Below the pieces are notes generated by a model that searched no databases, had not been told where the DNA came from, and was given only the letters and a program-made list of their open reading frames with translations. The translations under genes were made by a program, and so were the position numbers. A stretch of DNA of 64,000 bases from Polycladidibacter stylochi (GTDB taxonomy: Bacteria; Pseudomonadota; Alphaproteobacteria; Rhizobiales; Stappiaceae), in contig NZ_LLWE01000018.1 in NCBI RefSeq assembly GCF_001562055.1, positions 310,001-374,000 of the forward strand, in the 5' to 3' direction. Position 1 is the stretch's first letter; each line of letters starts with the position of its first letter. Below, piece by piece: positions 17,510 to 27,973 of the stretch.

Positions 17510-19342
17510 CTATAGATTATAATAGAGCGGTGCAACTATTGAGAATGTTAGCCATATGATTATGACCAGTGGTGTACCTGCTATTATAAAGTCTGAGAAC
17601 TTATAGTGCCCTGGCCCCATTACAATTAAATTGGTCTGGTAACCAATTGGTGTGGCAAAGGAACAGTTGGCTGCAAATATAAGTGCCACGATGAAGGGTT
17701 CTACCGGTACGCCCAAGCGGTGCGCCATATCGATGGCGATAGGAGTGAAGATAACAGCAGTGGCGTTGTTCGAAAGCAAGTTGGTTAGAATGGCAACAAT
17801 GACGAACATGATCGACAATACTACGGCTGGTGAATAACCATCGGAGAGTGCAACAAGTGATTTAGCGATATGCGCAGCACCTCCTGTTGCCTGTAGAGCC
17901 ATAGAGGACGCAATAGAGGTACCTATAAGCATGAATATGCGGCTATCTATGGAGCGCAAAGCTTGGCGGATATTCAGACAACCACAAGCAATCATAGCAA
18001 AACAAGCCGTGGTGCTTGCAACGACAATAGGCAGCATACCGCTTACGACACTTGCAATCATAATAGAGAAAATTGCCAATGCTCGGCGGGCATAACGGCG
18101 TTGCGGTACTTCTTTTGCTGACCAATCCATCAGCAGCACATCTCGATTGCCTCGAAGGCGATCAATTTCTTTTTGATTGCCGCCAATAAGTAATACGTCT
18201 CCCGATTCCATGCGAATATCGGTCATAGGCATACGTGGCATACGTGAGCGGCGTTGTAGGCCGGTTATGACGCAACCAGTGTCAGCGTGGAAACCGGCTT
18301 GCGCTATGGTACGCCCTATCAGTCGAGAACCGGGTGCAACGACAGCTTCGGCAAGAATAAGCGCACCTTGTGGGCTGGCTGGCTCTGCATCACTTGTCAG
18401 GCTTTCGTTGGAATCTGCTGGTAGCAATGGGTTGCGGCTGGCAATTGCATTGGTGAGTGTTTTGCGTGTCGCGGCGACGATGACTGTATCGCCAGGGCTT
18501 AATTCTACATTCTCGAAAGGGGGCAAAAGCGGGCGTTCGCCACGTTGTATGAGGCGTACTGTCATGTCTTTGAGGTTGGGAAATAACCCGGCAACCGGCT
18601 TTGAGCCAACCAACGGGTGACCATAGACGATGGGAATTTGGGCAATGAATTGTTTGCCGCTATTACCGGTAAATTCTTCAGCCATTGTTTTTCGTGGCTT
18701 GAGCAAATAGGGCATAATGAACAAAACATAGAGTGCGCCAACGGAAATAACGATTAGTCCAATAGAGGTTAAGCTGAAGAACTGAAGGTTAACTTCGCCT
18801 GTTGCGTTGGCTATGTTTGTCACGAGCAGGTTTGTCGAAGAGCCGATCATTGTTGTCATGCCGCCGAGAATCGTTATGAACGATAGTGGCATCAGAACCC
18901 GGGCTGACGACTTGCCATGTGCTGCGGCAATAGCGCTAAGAATTGGGAGAGCCATTACAACAACTGGTGTATTGTTCAAAAAAGCGCTTAAGGCAGCAAT
19001 TATGAGCAGGAGGGGTGCGCCAGCCATCCAAGGATAGCTTTTTGTTGTTTTTAAAATATGGTTGGCGGGTTTTTCCAGTGCATCGGTCTGGAATAGGCCT
19101 TGGCCAACAATTAATAGAGCAATTACAGTGACAAGGGCAGGATTAGCAAAGCCGCTCAACAAACTTTGTGGTAAGAGCGTTATCCCGTTTAATAATAGCG
19201 GGAAAGCTAATGAAATGAGCATTAAGGCCACTAGCGAGCCCAACGCAATAATCTCTATTGCGAACTTTTCAGAGGCATAGAGAATAATGGTTGTACCAAT
19301 AACAAAGAAAACCAAGAGCATTGGTAGGTCGGCTAATAACAT
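17510..19342 (-). CDS. SLC13/DASS-type carrier with two TrkA-C domains
   Basis: A 610-residue inner-membrane carrier. The first half has about six membrane segments, including FLNNTPVVVMALPI, a DASS-type SNT-like motif. Two cytoplasmic RCK_C (TrkA-C) domains sit mid-protein, roughly residues 235-300 (VELSPGDTVIVAA) and 330-395 (RMESGDVLLIGG). The second membrane half carries NNATAVIFTPIAI and TPIGYQTNLIV. This architecture is annotated as sodium-coupled dicarboxylate or sulfate transport; the ligand of the TrkA-C domains and the substrate are unknown. It is not clearly an operon partner of bpt, although the gap is only 38 bases. Confidence 0.87.
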   Translation of the reverse strand: MLLADLPMLLVFFVIGTTIILYASEKFAIEIIALGSLVALMLISLAFPLLLNGITLLPQSLLSGFANPALVTVIALLIVGQGLFQTDALEKPANHILKTTKSYPWMAGAPLLLIIAALSAFLNNTPVVVMALPILSAIAAAHGKSSARVLMPLSFITILGGMTTMIGSSTNLLVTNIANATGEVNLQFFSLTSIGLIVISVGALYVLFIMPYLLKPRKTMAEEFTGNSGKQFIAQIPIVYGHPLVGSKPVAGLFPNLKDMTVRLIQRGERPLLPPFENVELSPGDTVIVAATRKTLTNAIASRNPLLPADSNESLTSDAEPASPQGALILAEAVVAPGSRLIGRTIAQAGFHADTGCVITGLQRRSRMPRMPMTDIRMESGDVLLIGGNQKEIDRLRGNRDVLLMDWSAKEVPQRRYARRALAIFSIMIASVVSGMLPIVVASTTACFAMIACGCLNIRQALRSIDSRIFMLIGTSIASSMALQATGGAAHIAKSLVALSDGYSPAVVLSIMFVIVAILTNLLSNNATAVIFTPIAIDMAHRLGVPVEPFIVALIFAANCSFATPIGYQTNLIVMGPGHYKFSDFIIAGTPLVIIIWLTFSIVAPLYYNL

Positions 19343-19493
19343 AGTGCTGTATGGCTCCTTGATGTAACCTTGTTTAGAAACGTCGTAGTTACTACATAGC
19401 CTATTAACAAGGCTTGCGTCATCCTATCAAGGTTGCATCAGGGGTGCAGCTTGGTCATATATCCACCAAACACTTTTGAATTATGCAAAATAA

Positions 19494-20006
19494 TTATTGT
19501 GGCGCATTAATAATCACGGTGCCAAGCAAAATATCGTGCAATAAGCGTTTTTTATTGCTGAACAGTGAAATGAGAAGCACAAACGGCGTGATAATTACCA
19601 CTGAGCAATAAAAGAGGATAACGTGAAAACCCGCTAAAACCGGATAGGGCTTTGTACCGGAAAGGGTTCGCATTTGTAGGCCCATTGCGCGCATGCCTGG
19701 CGTTGCTGCATTGGGGCCGCCTAGTGTGAGGCTACAATAAAACAATGCAATAACTTGCCAGAGAATGCCGTAGAGTAAAAAGCCAAGGCCCAGAGTGAGG
19801 ATGCCGACGAAAAAAAGTGGTATGGAAAGTACCACGTAAAGCAAGGAAATGGCTATAAAGTCGAGGCAGAAAGCGAAAACACGTTTTTTGCGCACGTCTT
19901 TCAAAAGCGTTTGCATGTAAAGATCTTCTCCGCCTGAATTACTTGAGAATTCCTCGCGAAACCTTTGTTCTTGGGAGTTGGTATTGGAAACGGGATATTG
20001 GGTCAT
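19494..20006 (-). CDS. RDD family membrane protein
   Basis: 170 residues with a polar N-terminus of about 35 residues and then three or four membrane helices. The family signature is VFAFCLDFIAISLLYVVL (Arg/Asp-type first helix) and GGPNAATPGMRAMGLQMRTLSG. The function of RDD proteins is unsettled; ion transport and membrane-envelope roles have been proposed. It is isolated on both sides by more than 150 bases. In other Hyphomicrobiales an RDD gene lies between bpt and hemB, and the same order holds here apart from the carrier and the threonine dehydratase genes. Confidence 0.87.
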   Translation of the reverse strand: MTQYPVSNTNSQEQRFREEFSSNSGGEDLYMQTLLKDVRKKRVFAFCLDFIAISLLYVVLSIPLFFVGILTLGLGFLLYGILWQVIALFYCSLTLGGPNAATPGMRAMGLQMRTLSGTKPYPVLAGFHVILFYCSVVIITPFVLLISLFSNKKRLLHDILLGTVIINAPQ

Positions 20007-20175
20007 ACGAATGGCTTTCGAAAAACAAGTTCGATTAAAAGTTGGTTTATAAGTCTTTTGGCCTATTCATCATATTAGATCGCTTTGACGTATTTCAAGG
20101 GCTTTCAGGGCTTGAAATACGCAAGTATGCGTTTAGTGCGACAATAATAGTTGCGGCTAGTAGCTGGTATTTGCG

Positions 20176-20210
20176 ATTAGCAATTAGCAATTAGCAATTA
20201 GCAATTAGCA
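20176..20210. repeat. Five-copy 7-bp tandem repeat
   Basis: Five perfect copies of ATTAGCA run from 20176 to 20210, 16 bases downstream of the stop codon of the minus-strand threonine dehydratase gene and upstream of the RDD gene's 5' region. It resembles the 10-bp array at 16581 in being a short perfect tandem repeat beside a gene end. Slipped-strand length variation is likely; any effect on expression is unknown. Confidence 0.95.
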
Positions 20211-20225
20211 ATGTAATTACCTTGT

Positions 20226-21461
20226 CTAAGGGCGATGTTCGCCTTCTCCCTTGCCAATTCGCATTACATTTATGCCATGTGCTTCCAGATCCTTGATGAT
20301 TTGCTCGGCATGTTCTGCGCCACGTGTCTCAATTGTTACGTCCAATGTTGCCCCTTTCGCGGGCACATCTAAAAACATCCGTTGATGCGAAACCTCCAAA
20401 ATATTACCACCCAACTTACCGATAATGTTGGAAATATCGGCCAATAGACCAGGCCGGTCAGGGATTATGCAGCGGATTGACATAATATTGCCGGAACGGA
20501 TGAGTTCTCGCAGCATGATGGAGGTCAGTAAACGCGGGTCAATATTGCCACCGCAGACCACCAGCCCAACAGTTTTACCGGCAAAGCGCTCGGGTTGGGA
20601 CATCATGGCTGCAAGGCCCGCAGCTCCTGCACCTTCTGCCACTGTTTTTTGCAGGGTGAGGTAAGTGTTGATGGCTTTTTCAATTGCGGTTTCACTTACC
20701 AAAATGATGTCGTCAACAGTGTCTTTTGCGACTTGGCGGGTGAGGGTGCCGACTTCTTTAACGGCGATGCCTTCGGCAAGGGTGGTTCCACCCGCTGGTC
20801 GGTGATCTTGTTGTACCACGTTCCACATGGAAGGGTAGAGCTCGGCCTCGACGCCTATAATTTCGATTGTCGGCTTGATTGCTTTGGCCGCAGTTGCCAT
20901 GCCAGCAATCATACCGCCACCGCCAATGGGTATAATCAGCGTGTCGAGCTGTGGCACTTCTTCAAGCATTTCAATGGCGATGGTGCCTTGCCCTGCCATT
21001 ACCCACGGATCATCAAAGGGGTGGACCCATGTGTAACCATGCAGGTTAGACAGCCTATTGGCTTCTTCACGCGCATCGTCAACAGTTTCGCCAGCGAGCA
21101 CCACCGAAGCGCCAAAAGCGCTGGTGGCCGCAACCTTAACATGCGGGGTATCACAGGGCATGACAATGGTGGCTGGTATGCCAAGGCGAGTGGCATGTAG
21201 GGCAACCGCCTGCGCATGATTACCTGCTGACATGGCAATGACACCACGCTTGCGTTCTTCATCGGTGAGCGCAAGCAGTTTGTTTAAGGCACCGCGCTCT
21301 TTAAACGCGCCGGTGGCCTGCATGTTTTCGTATTTTACATAGATGGAAGCATCGAGAAGCGCACTTAAGCGTGCGCTTTTTATGAAGGGGGTATGTTCGA
21401 CCTGGCCTTTTAGCTGGGTATGAGCGTTTTTGATGTGTTGGTAGGTGATGATTTTAGTCAT
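20226..21461 (-). CDS. ilvA: Threonine ammonia-lyase with ACT domain
   Basis: A 411-residue PLP enzyme that converts threonine to 2-oxobutanoate and ammonia, the first step toward isoleucine or a catabolic route. The PLP lysine is in ATGAFKERGALNK (about residues 52-64), the phosphate loop is IPIGGGGMIAG, and the cofactor-ring region is LVVCGGNID. A single ACT-like regulatory domain fills about residues 330-405 (IRCIIPDRPGLLADISNIIG). The length and single ACT domain match the short TdcB/IlvA form rather than the 500-residue biosynthetic IlvA, so catabolic versus biosynthetic use is undecided. It lies 28 bases after hemB. Confidence 0.9.
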   Translation of the reverse strand: MTKIITYQHIKNAHTQLKGQVEHTPFIKSARLSALLDASIYVKYENMQATGAFKERGALNKLLALTDEERKRGVIAMSAGNHAQAVALHATRLGIPATIVMPCDTPHVKVAATSAFGASVVLAGETVDDAREEANRLSNLHGYTWVHPFDDPWVMAGQGTIAIEMLEEVPQLDTLIIPIGGGGMIAGMATAAKAIKPTIEIIGVEAELYPSMWNVVQQDHRPAGGTTLAEGIAVKEVGTLTRQVAKDTVDDIILVSETAIEKAINTYLTLQKTVAEGAGAAGLAAMMSQPERFAGKTVGLVVCGGNIDPRLLTSIMLRELIRSGNIMSIRCIIPDRPGLLADISNIIGKLGGNILEVSHQRMFLDVPAKGATLDVTIETRGAEHAEQIIKDLEAHGINVMRIGKGEGEHRP

Positions 21462-21489
21462 GTTTGTTTACGCTACCCAGCTTTTGGGG

Positions 21490-22880
<1,391 letters not shown>

Positions 22881-24020
22881 GTGTTGGATTTATATCTAAG
22901 TGAAGAACAACGTGCATTTGTGGAAATGGCAACGAGCTTTTCCAAGGACCAGTTAGAGCCTTTTGCGGCTCAATGGGATGAAATGTCAACTTTTCCGGTT
23001 GAGACATTGAAGGAGGCTGCAGGCTTGGGTCTTGCCGGCCTATATGCTTCAAGCGATTTTGGTGGCTCGGAGCTCGGGCGCTTGGACGGCGTGTTGTTGT
23101 TTGAGGCTTTATCGCAAGGATGTACATCGACGGCAGCGTTTTTATCCATTCACAATATGGTGGCTGGGATGTTGGAAAAGTTTGCCAGCGATGCGTTGAA
23201 GGGGCGCTTCCTGCCAGATATTTGTCGTATGGAGAAAGTTGCCAGCTATTGTTTGACCGAGCCAAACTCTGGGTCTGATGCTGCTTCGCTCCGCACCAAA
23301 GCGGTACGTGATGGTGATCATTATATACTCAATGGCTCCAAGGCCTTTATTTCTGGTGGTGGTGTTTCGGATATTTATGTTTGTATGGTGCGCACGGGCG
23401 GAGGGGGGCCCCAGGGGATTTCCTGCCTCGTTGTTGAGAAGGGAAGTGAAGGGTTAAGTTTTGGCGCGAATGAGCACAAAATGGGCTGGCGTTCACAACC
23501 AACTGCACAAGTGAATTTTGAGAATTGTCGCGTTCCTGTTGCTAACCTCGTTGGTGAGGAGGGGCAAGGCTTTAAAATCGCCATGGCTGGCCTTGATGGT
23601 GGGCGTTTGAATATTGGTGCCTGCTCGATTGGCGCAGCACAAGCATGTTTGGACCGTGCTTTGGTGTATATGGATGAGCGGCAACAATTTGGGCGCAAGC
23701 TCTCGCAGTTCCAGGCGCTGCAATTCAAAGTGGCTGATATGGCGACTGAGCTAGAGGCTGCGCGTCAGCTGCTTTATAAGGCTGCTTTTTTGTTGGACCA
23801 GAAAGACCCGGAAGCAACGAAATTTGCTGCCATGGCCAAACGTTTTGCCACTGATACCGGCTTTAAAGTGGTGAATGAGGCACTGCAAATACACGGAGGT
23901 TATGGATACTTGAAAGACTACCCGCTTGAGCGGTATTTGCGCGATGTGCGCGTGCATCAGATTCTTGAAGGAACCAATGAAATAATGCGGTTAATCATCT
24001 CACGCGAGTTAATGAATTGA
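22881..24020 (+). CDS. Acyl-CoA dehydrogenase, isobutyryl-CoA type
   Basis: A 379-residue FAD flavoenzyme. The signatures are YCLTEPNSGSDAASL, QFGRKLSQFQALQFKVADM and LQIHGGYGYLKDYPLERYLRDV; the catalytic base is the Glu in ILEGTNEIMRLI, placed as in short/branched-chain enzymes. The two neighbours downstream (3-hydroxyisobutyryl-CoA hydrolase and 3-hydroxyisobutyrate dehydrogenase) point to isobutyryl-CoA to methacrylyl-CoA in valine breakdown. The start is GTG at 22881 or TTG at 22884; GGAG at 22873-22876 fits either. Function is inferred from context; the family assignment is solid. Confidence 0.9.
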   Translation: MLDLYLSEEQRAFVEMATSFSKDQLEPFAAQWDEMSTFPVETLKEAAGLGLAGLYASSDFGGSELGRLDGVLLFEALSQGCTSTAAFLSIHNMVAGMLEKFASDALKGRFLPDICRMEKVASYCLTEPNSGSDAASLRTKAVRDGDHYILNGSKAFISGGGVSDIYVCMVRTGGGGPQGISCLVVEKGSEGLSFGANEHKMGWRSQPTAQVNFENCRVPVANLVGEEGQGFKIAMAGLDGGRLNIGACSIGAAQACLDRALVYMDERQQFGRKLSQFQALQFKVADMATELEAARQLLYKAAFLLDQKDPEATKFAAMAKRFATDTGFKVVNEALQIHGGYGYLKDYPLERYLRDVRVHQILEGTNEIMRLIISRELMN

Positions 24021-24091
24021 TGTGAGCCATGTTCAGGCTGGATGTTTGGTTTTAAGGTGCAGTATGATTTATTCGGTTATGAGGAATTTTT

Positions 24092-25183
24092 ATGGGTATT
24101 GGTGAAGACAGTCATGTTTTGTCTGAGGTGCGCGGTCACGCTGGTGTGATTACTCTGAACAGAGTTAAAGCGCTCAATGCTCTTTCATCTGATATGGTTT
24201 GCAAGATTACGGATGTTTTATTGGCATGGCGTGAAAATCCTGTAATCAAGCATGTTGTTATAAAAAGTTCGAGTGAAAAAGCGTTTTGTGCTGGAGGAGA
24301 TATTCGCCAGCTTTATGATGATGGGCCGGAAAAAGCTGCAGACAGTATTCGCTTTTTTGCAAGTGAATACCGACTAAACCATTTAATGGGCACGTTCGAG
24401 AAGCCTATTGTTGCATTGATCGATGGTATTTTCATGGGTGGCGGCGTTGGTATCTCTGTCCATGGTCGTTATCGTGTTGGTAGTGAGCGTTTGTTGTTCT
24501 CGATGCCAGAAACCGCAATTGGCTTCTTTCCAGATGTTGGCGGCAGCTACTTCTTGCCGCGCCTGCCTTCCAAAATTGGCTATTATTGCGGTTTGACCGC
24601 TGGGCGGATGCGACTTGGTGATTGCTATGAGGCTGGTTTGGTAACGCACAAGATCAGTTCGCAAAATTTCGAGGCTCTTTTGAATGCCCTGTGCGAAAAT
24701 GAGGATGTGGCAAGGGTGCTTGATGATTATCACGATGTGGAGTTGGGCAGTGTTGGAGCGGTTTGGCAGCAGCGCGAAAAAATTGAAAACTGGTTTTCTG
24801 CCCAAAGTTTGCCACAGGCTCTTGAACTGATTCAGATTGATTGTGATGCCGGGGATGAATTTGCACAAAAAACAATTGATGAGTTGCAATTGCGCTCACC
24901 TACCAGCTTGCTGGTAACTTTTGAGCAAATCAAACGCGGCAAAGAGCTTTCTTTGCAAGAGTGCCTGGCAATGGAATACGGCATGGTTTGGCAGGTTCTC
25001 CAATCCCATGATTTTTATGAGGGTATACGGGCTGTGCTCGTAGATAAGGACCAAAAGCCAAAGTGGCAACCAGCAACGTTCGCAGGTGTGACGCGTGAAC
25101 TCGTTGAAAAGTATTTCAGCGAAAATGACCAGAAGAAGATTGACTTCTATTCGAGTTATGCGGGTTCCCCTCTTCCCCAGTAA
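24092..25183 (+). CDS. 3-hydroxyisobutyryl-CoA hydrolase (enoyl-CoA hydratase family)
   Basis: A 363-residue crotonase-fold protein. It has the oxyanion motif AFCAGGDIRQLYDDG (about residues 67-81), FMGGGVGISVHGRYRV, and the HIBCH-specific SMPETAIGFFPDVGGSYFL with catalytic Glu and Asp. The long C-terminal extension after residue 270 is normal for HIBCH and absent from simple enoyl-CoA hydratases. It releases CoA from 3-hydroxyisobutyryl-CoA in valine catabolism. The gene follows the acyl-CoA dehydrogenase by 71 bases, probably in one transcript. Confidence 0.9.
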   Translation: MGIGEDSHVLSEVRGHAGVITLNRVKALNALSSDMVCKITDVLLAWRENPVIKHVVIKSSSEKAFCAGGDIRQLYDDGPEKAADSIRFFASEYRLNHLMGTFEKPIVALIDGIFMGGGVGISVHGRYRVGSERLLFSMPETAIGFFPDVGGSYFLPRLPSKIGYYCGLTAGRMRLGDCYEAGLVTHKISSQNFEALLNALCENEDVARVLDDYHDVELGSVGAVWQQREKIENWFSAQSLPQALELIQIDCDAGDEFAQKTIDELQLRSPTSLLVTFEQIKRGKELSLQECLAMEYGMVWQVLQSHDFYEGIRAVLVDKDQKPKWQPATFAGVTRELVEKYFSENDQKKIDFYSSYAGSPLPQ

Positions 25184-25561
25184 GGCATACGCCGTGAGGT
25201 TATGTTGAATTTGCAAGACAATTGGTAGCTTTAGCGATAAGGCGGCGGTGCATTGCGTTTTTTGCACATGCCGCTTTACCCGCCTTTACTGCATGGCTTT
25301 TAGAGCTCTATGTAAAAGCTTAGAAGTATTTTAAATGCTAATCGTTGCTCTTGCAGGTTTTTCCGATTAGCTGTCATCGTTTTCCTGACTTGCTTGATGT
25401 TGCTTTTGGCATTTGAACCACTGTTGATTGTGGAGTTAGGGCGTTGAGCACTTGCGCGTTTGCGACAAGTGTTTAGTAACAGTGATAGACTTTTTTACAC
25501 ACTAATTGATCTGACTACCCTACTAGGGATTTGTGCTAGTAGAACTTACCGGAGATTACCC
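25184..25561. other. Gap between the HIBCH and DUF6163 genes
   Basis: 378 bases without a convincing gene. The frame that continues upstream of the DUF6163 start (25460-25561) is rejected because the SD-supported ATG lies at 25562. An imperfect GC-rich inverted repeat near 25241-25275 could end the upstream transcript, but it is bulged and not convincing. Confidence 0.4.
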
Positions 25562-25969
25562 ATGATGATGAATGCAGCTAATGAATTGACAGAGCGAGGC
25601 CGTATTTGTCAACGCTGGATGCATGGGTACTTACGGGTCATGTCTGTTATTGTTATGTTTATGGGGCTTTACTACTGGATGCAGATAGTTGGTGTTATCA
25701 ACTATAATGGCTTCAGTTTTATTGAATTGTCGATGCCCCTTAAAACAACGATCATATGTTTTGCTGTGCTCGACCTTGTTGTTTCTACAGGACTATGGTT
25801 GCTGACAAGCTGGGGAGCTGCCATGTGGCTGTTTCGTTCGCTTGCCCAGGTTGTCATGCATACTGTGCTTTCATCGGTCTATGGTCGCAGCATGATTGAA
25901 GTGATATTCTACATGAGTGCAATCGCGATTTATCTCGTCCTGCTTTACCTTGCTGAACGTGAGGGATAG
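25562..25969 (+). CDS. DUF6163 family membrane protein
   Basis: 135 residues from the ATG at 25562, chosen because GGAG lies 7 bases before it; an upstream start at 25460 would add 34 residues unlike a membrane-protein N-terminus. Four hydrophobic segments are visible: about residues 18-40, 50-72, 78-97 and 108-128, with short polar ends. I recognise it as the small membrane protein often found next to ldtR in Hyphomicrobiales; no activity is known. Here mmsB stands between it and ldtR. Confidence 0.75.
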   Translation: MMMNAANELTERGRICQRWMHGYLRVMSVIVMFMGLYYWMQIVGVINYNGFSFIELSMPLKTTIICFAVLDLVVSTGLWLLTSWGAAMWLFRSLAQVVMHTVLSSVYGRSMIEVIFYMSAIAIYLVLLYLAEREG

Positions 25970-26095
25970 GACAGCTTGCCTTGTTCCTTTTGTTTTAAAG
26001 TCTATTGATCGACAAGTTTCACGCGAGGCTTGTGCGTTAGTAATGTACGTTGAAAGACGTGCTTCTAACGTTTGATCTCATTATGGGAGGAAGTT

Positions 26096-27010
26096 ATGGG
26101 CACGCAAACGAAGAAAATTTGTTTCATTGGTCTTGGCAATATGGGACTGCCAATGGCCCAAAATTTATTAAAAGCCGGTCATAGCGTAACGGGTTATGAT
26201 TTAAGCGAGGAGGCTAGGTCGCAGTTTATGCAAGCTGGTGGTGGTATAGCTGATAGTGTTGGTGCTGCTTTAAATGGTGCCGATACTGTGGTTACTATGC
26301 TACCTAAAGGCGAGCATGTGAAAAATATCTATTTAGGTGAGAATGGTGTTTTAAGTTCTGTTGATTCGGGCAGTTTATTGATTGATTCTTCAACCATTGA
26401 TGTGGCAACAAGCCGGTATGTGGCAGATAAAGCCAATGCCGCTGGCATGAAAATGGTGGATGCTCCGGTTTCGGGGGGCGTGGTAGGCGCAACTCAAGGA
26501 ACCTTGACATTTATGGTTGGAGGAGAGGACGAGAATTACCGCCTTGCACTTCCACTATTGGAGGTAATGGGTAAGTCTATTGTGCATGCCGGTAAAGCTG
26601 GTGCTGGACAGGCGGCGAAAATATGTAACAATATGCTTCTTGGTATATCGATGGTCGGTACATGCGAAGCTTTTGTGCTTGCTGATAAACTGGGTTTGGC
26701 TGCGGATAAGTTATTTGAGGTTGCCTCAACGTCCTCTGGGCAGTGTTGGTCTTTAACCTCTTATTGTCCTGTACCGGGCCTTGTGCCTTCTTCACCCGCC
26801 AATAATGACTATAAACCAGGGTTTGCTGCGGCTATGATGTTAAAGGATCTGCTGCTTGCAAATGAAGCAGCCGAGCAATGTCAAGCGGTGAACCATATGG
26901 GCCAAAGAGCCAGCGAACTTTATAAGGAATTCTGTAAAGAGGGAGGGGAGACCCTTGACTTTTCCGGTATAATGCAGTTTTTGCTCAACCAAAGGTTAGT
27001 AGAGGTTTAA
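26096..27010 (+). CDS. mmsB: 3-hydroxyisobutyrate dehydrogenase
   Basis: A 304-residue NAD-dependent beta-hydroxyacid dehydrogenase. It has a Rossmann start CFIGLGNMGLPMAQNLLKAGH, the substrate-binding signature DAPVSGGVVGATQGTLTFMVGG and the catalytic lysine in GAGQAAKICNNMLLG. It oxidises 3-hydroxyisobutyrate to methylmalonate semialdehyde, the step after the hydrolase encoded at 24092. GGGAGG five bases before the ATG at 26096 fixes the start against an earlier frame opening at 26072. No mmsA is seen in the window. Confidence 0.93.
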   Translation: MGTQTKKICFIGLGNMGLPMAQNLLKAGHSVTGYDLSEEARSQFMQAGGGIADSVGAALNGADTVVTMLPKGEHVKNIYLGENGVLSSVDSGSLLIDSSTIDVATSRYVADKANAAGMKMVDAPVSGGVVGATQGTLTFMVGGEDENYRLALPLLEVMGKSIVHAGKAGAGQAAKICNNMLLGISMVGTCEAFVLADKLGLAADKLFEVASTSSGQCWSLTSYCPVPGLVPSSPANNDYKPGFAAAMMLKDLLLANEAAEQCQAVNHMGQRASELYKEFCKEGGETLDFSGIMQFLLNQRLVEV

Positions 27011-27155
27011 CGGGTAAGCACAAAGGTATCTCATTGCATTTAGAGAAAATTAACAATGTCTCTTAAGTGCTTTTTAGCAGCAGTGAGATAAATTTGCCTC
27101 AACTGCGGAATAAAAATAGCCATTGCAAAACGACATGGACATGAGGCGCAACCAG

Positions 27156-27668
27156 ATGAATAACACGAACAGGGCAGTCGAGGTTCTGGCGCAAGATGAA
27201 GAGAGCGCAGGTCTTAAGGCTTCTTACTTGGAAGCTTTAACGTTGATCGAGCGACTTCATCGGCGTTTGCTTGACGTCATTAAAGATGAATTTGACCGGA
27301 TGGGTCGGTCTGATGTGAACAGTGTTCAAGCACTTTTACTGTTCAACATCGGCGATGCGGAACTGACAGCAGGTGAGCTTCGTACACGTGGTTACTATTT
27401 AGGTTCCAATGTTTCTTATAATCTTAAGAAACTGGTAGAAACCGGATATATCAATCATGAACGTTCTCAGATGGACCGTCGTTCCGTTCGTGTGAGTTTG
27501 ACCGAAAAAGGTCGCGAAATTGCGCAGATTGTTGACGAACTTTATGGACGTCATATTTTGTCTGTTGAGCAGGTTGGCGAACTTGGTGCTGAGCATCTTC
27601 AGGAGCTAAATCGCTCTCTTAGACGTCTAGAGCGTTTCTGGACTGATCAGATTCTCTATCGCCTCTAA
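27156..27668 (+). CDS. ldtR: MarR-family transcriptional regulator LdtR
   Basis: A winged-helix regulator of about 170 residues. The HTH region runs from LLLFNIGDAELTAGELRTRGYYLGSNVSYNLKKLVETGYI and the wing is MDRRSVRVSLTEKGREI; the helical ends make the dimer. It closely resembles LdtR of Liberibacter/Sinorhizobium, which controls the L,D-transpeptidase gene ldtP and osmotic tolerance, and ldtP is the next gene here. The start is uncertain: ATG 27156 (GAGG 9 bases upstream), ATG 27135/27141 or TTG 27123. A clean terminator follows, so ldtP has its own promoter. Confidence 0.85.
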   Translation: MNNTNRAVEVLAQDEESAGLKASYLEALTLIERLHRRLLDVIKDEFDRMGRSDVNSVQALLLFNIGDAELTAGELRTRGYYLGSNVSYNLKKLVETGYINHERSQMDRRSVRVSLTEKGREIAQIVDELYGRHILSVEQVGELGAEHLQELNRSLRRLERFWTDQILYRL

Positions 27669-27680
27669 GTCGTTAGATAT

Positions 27681-27706
27681 AAGGGTGCTCTAGGGCACCC
27701 TTTTTT
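27681..27706 (+). terminator. Intrinsic terminator after ldtR
   Basis: An 8-bp stem, AAGGGTGC (27681-27688) with GCACCCTT (27695-27702), a 6-base loop and a run of T through 27706. It begins 12 bases after the ldtR stop codon. Confidence 0.9.
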
Positions 27707-27973
27707 ATTGTAAAATTTGTTCTAATGCTTGCTTCTATGAAGAATTGTTATTGAGTTTTTTAAGAATATAGAGCTTTGCTTTGGATTGTTGTTGGTTTTT
27801 GCGCAAATTCATGTATGACCATTAAACAGCCATAATCGAATGGATTAACCTAAATTTCACAGTTGGCACGGTTTTACACTTTTCGAGGTGTGATGCTTGT
27901 ATCTCTCATTTCCTTGAGGGTTACAAAATTGCGAAACGCTGCAAGAGGGCAGTGACGATACTAGGAGATATTG
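27707..27973 (+). promoter_or_regulatory. ldtP upstream region
   Basis: 267 bases between the ldtR terminator and ldtP. The ldtP promoter must lie here. An interrupted inverted repeat ACAC-8-GTGT at about 27874-27889 is a possible regulator site; by analogy with Liberibacter the expected regulator is LdtR. AGGAG (27963-27967) is the ribosome-binding site of ldtP. Confidence 0.35.

Noticed and set aside
20595-21200. 201-codon plus-strand frame
   Set aside because: It lies wholly inside the minus-strand threonine dehydratase gene, whose protein has complete PLP-enzyme motifs; this is an antisense shadow.
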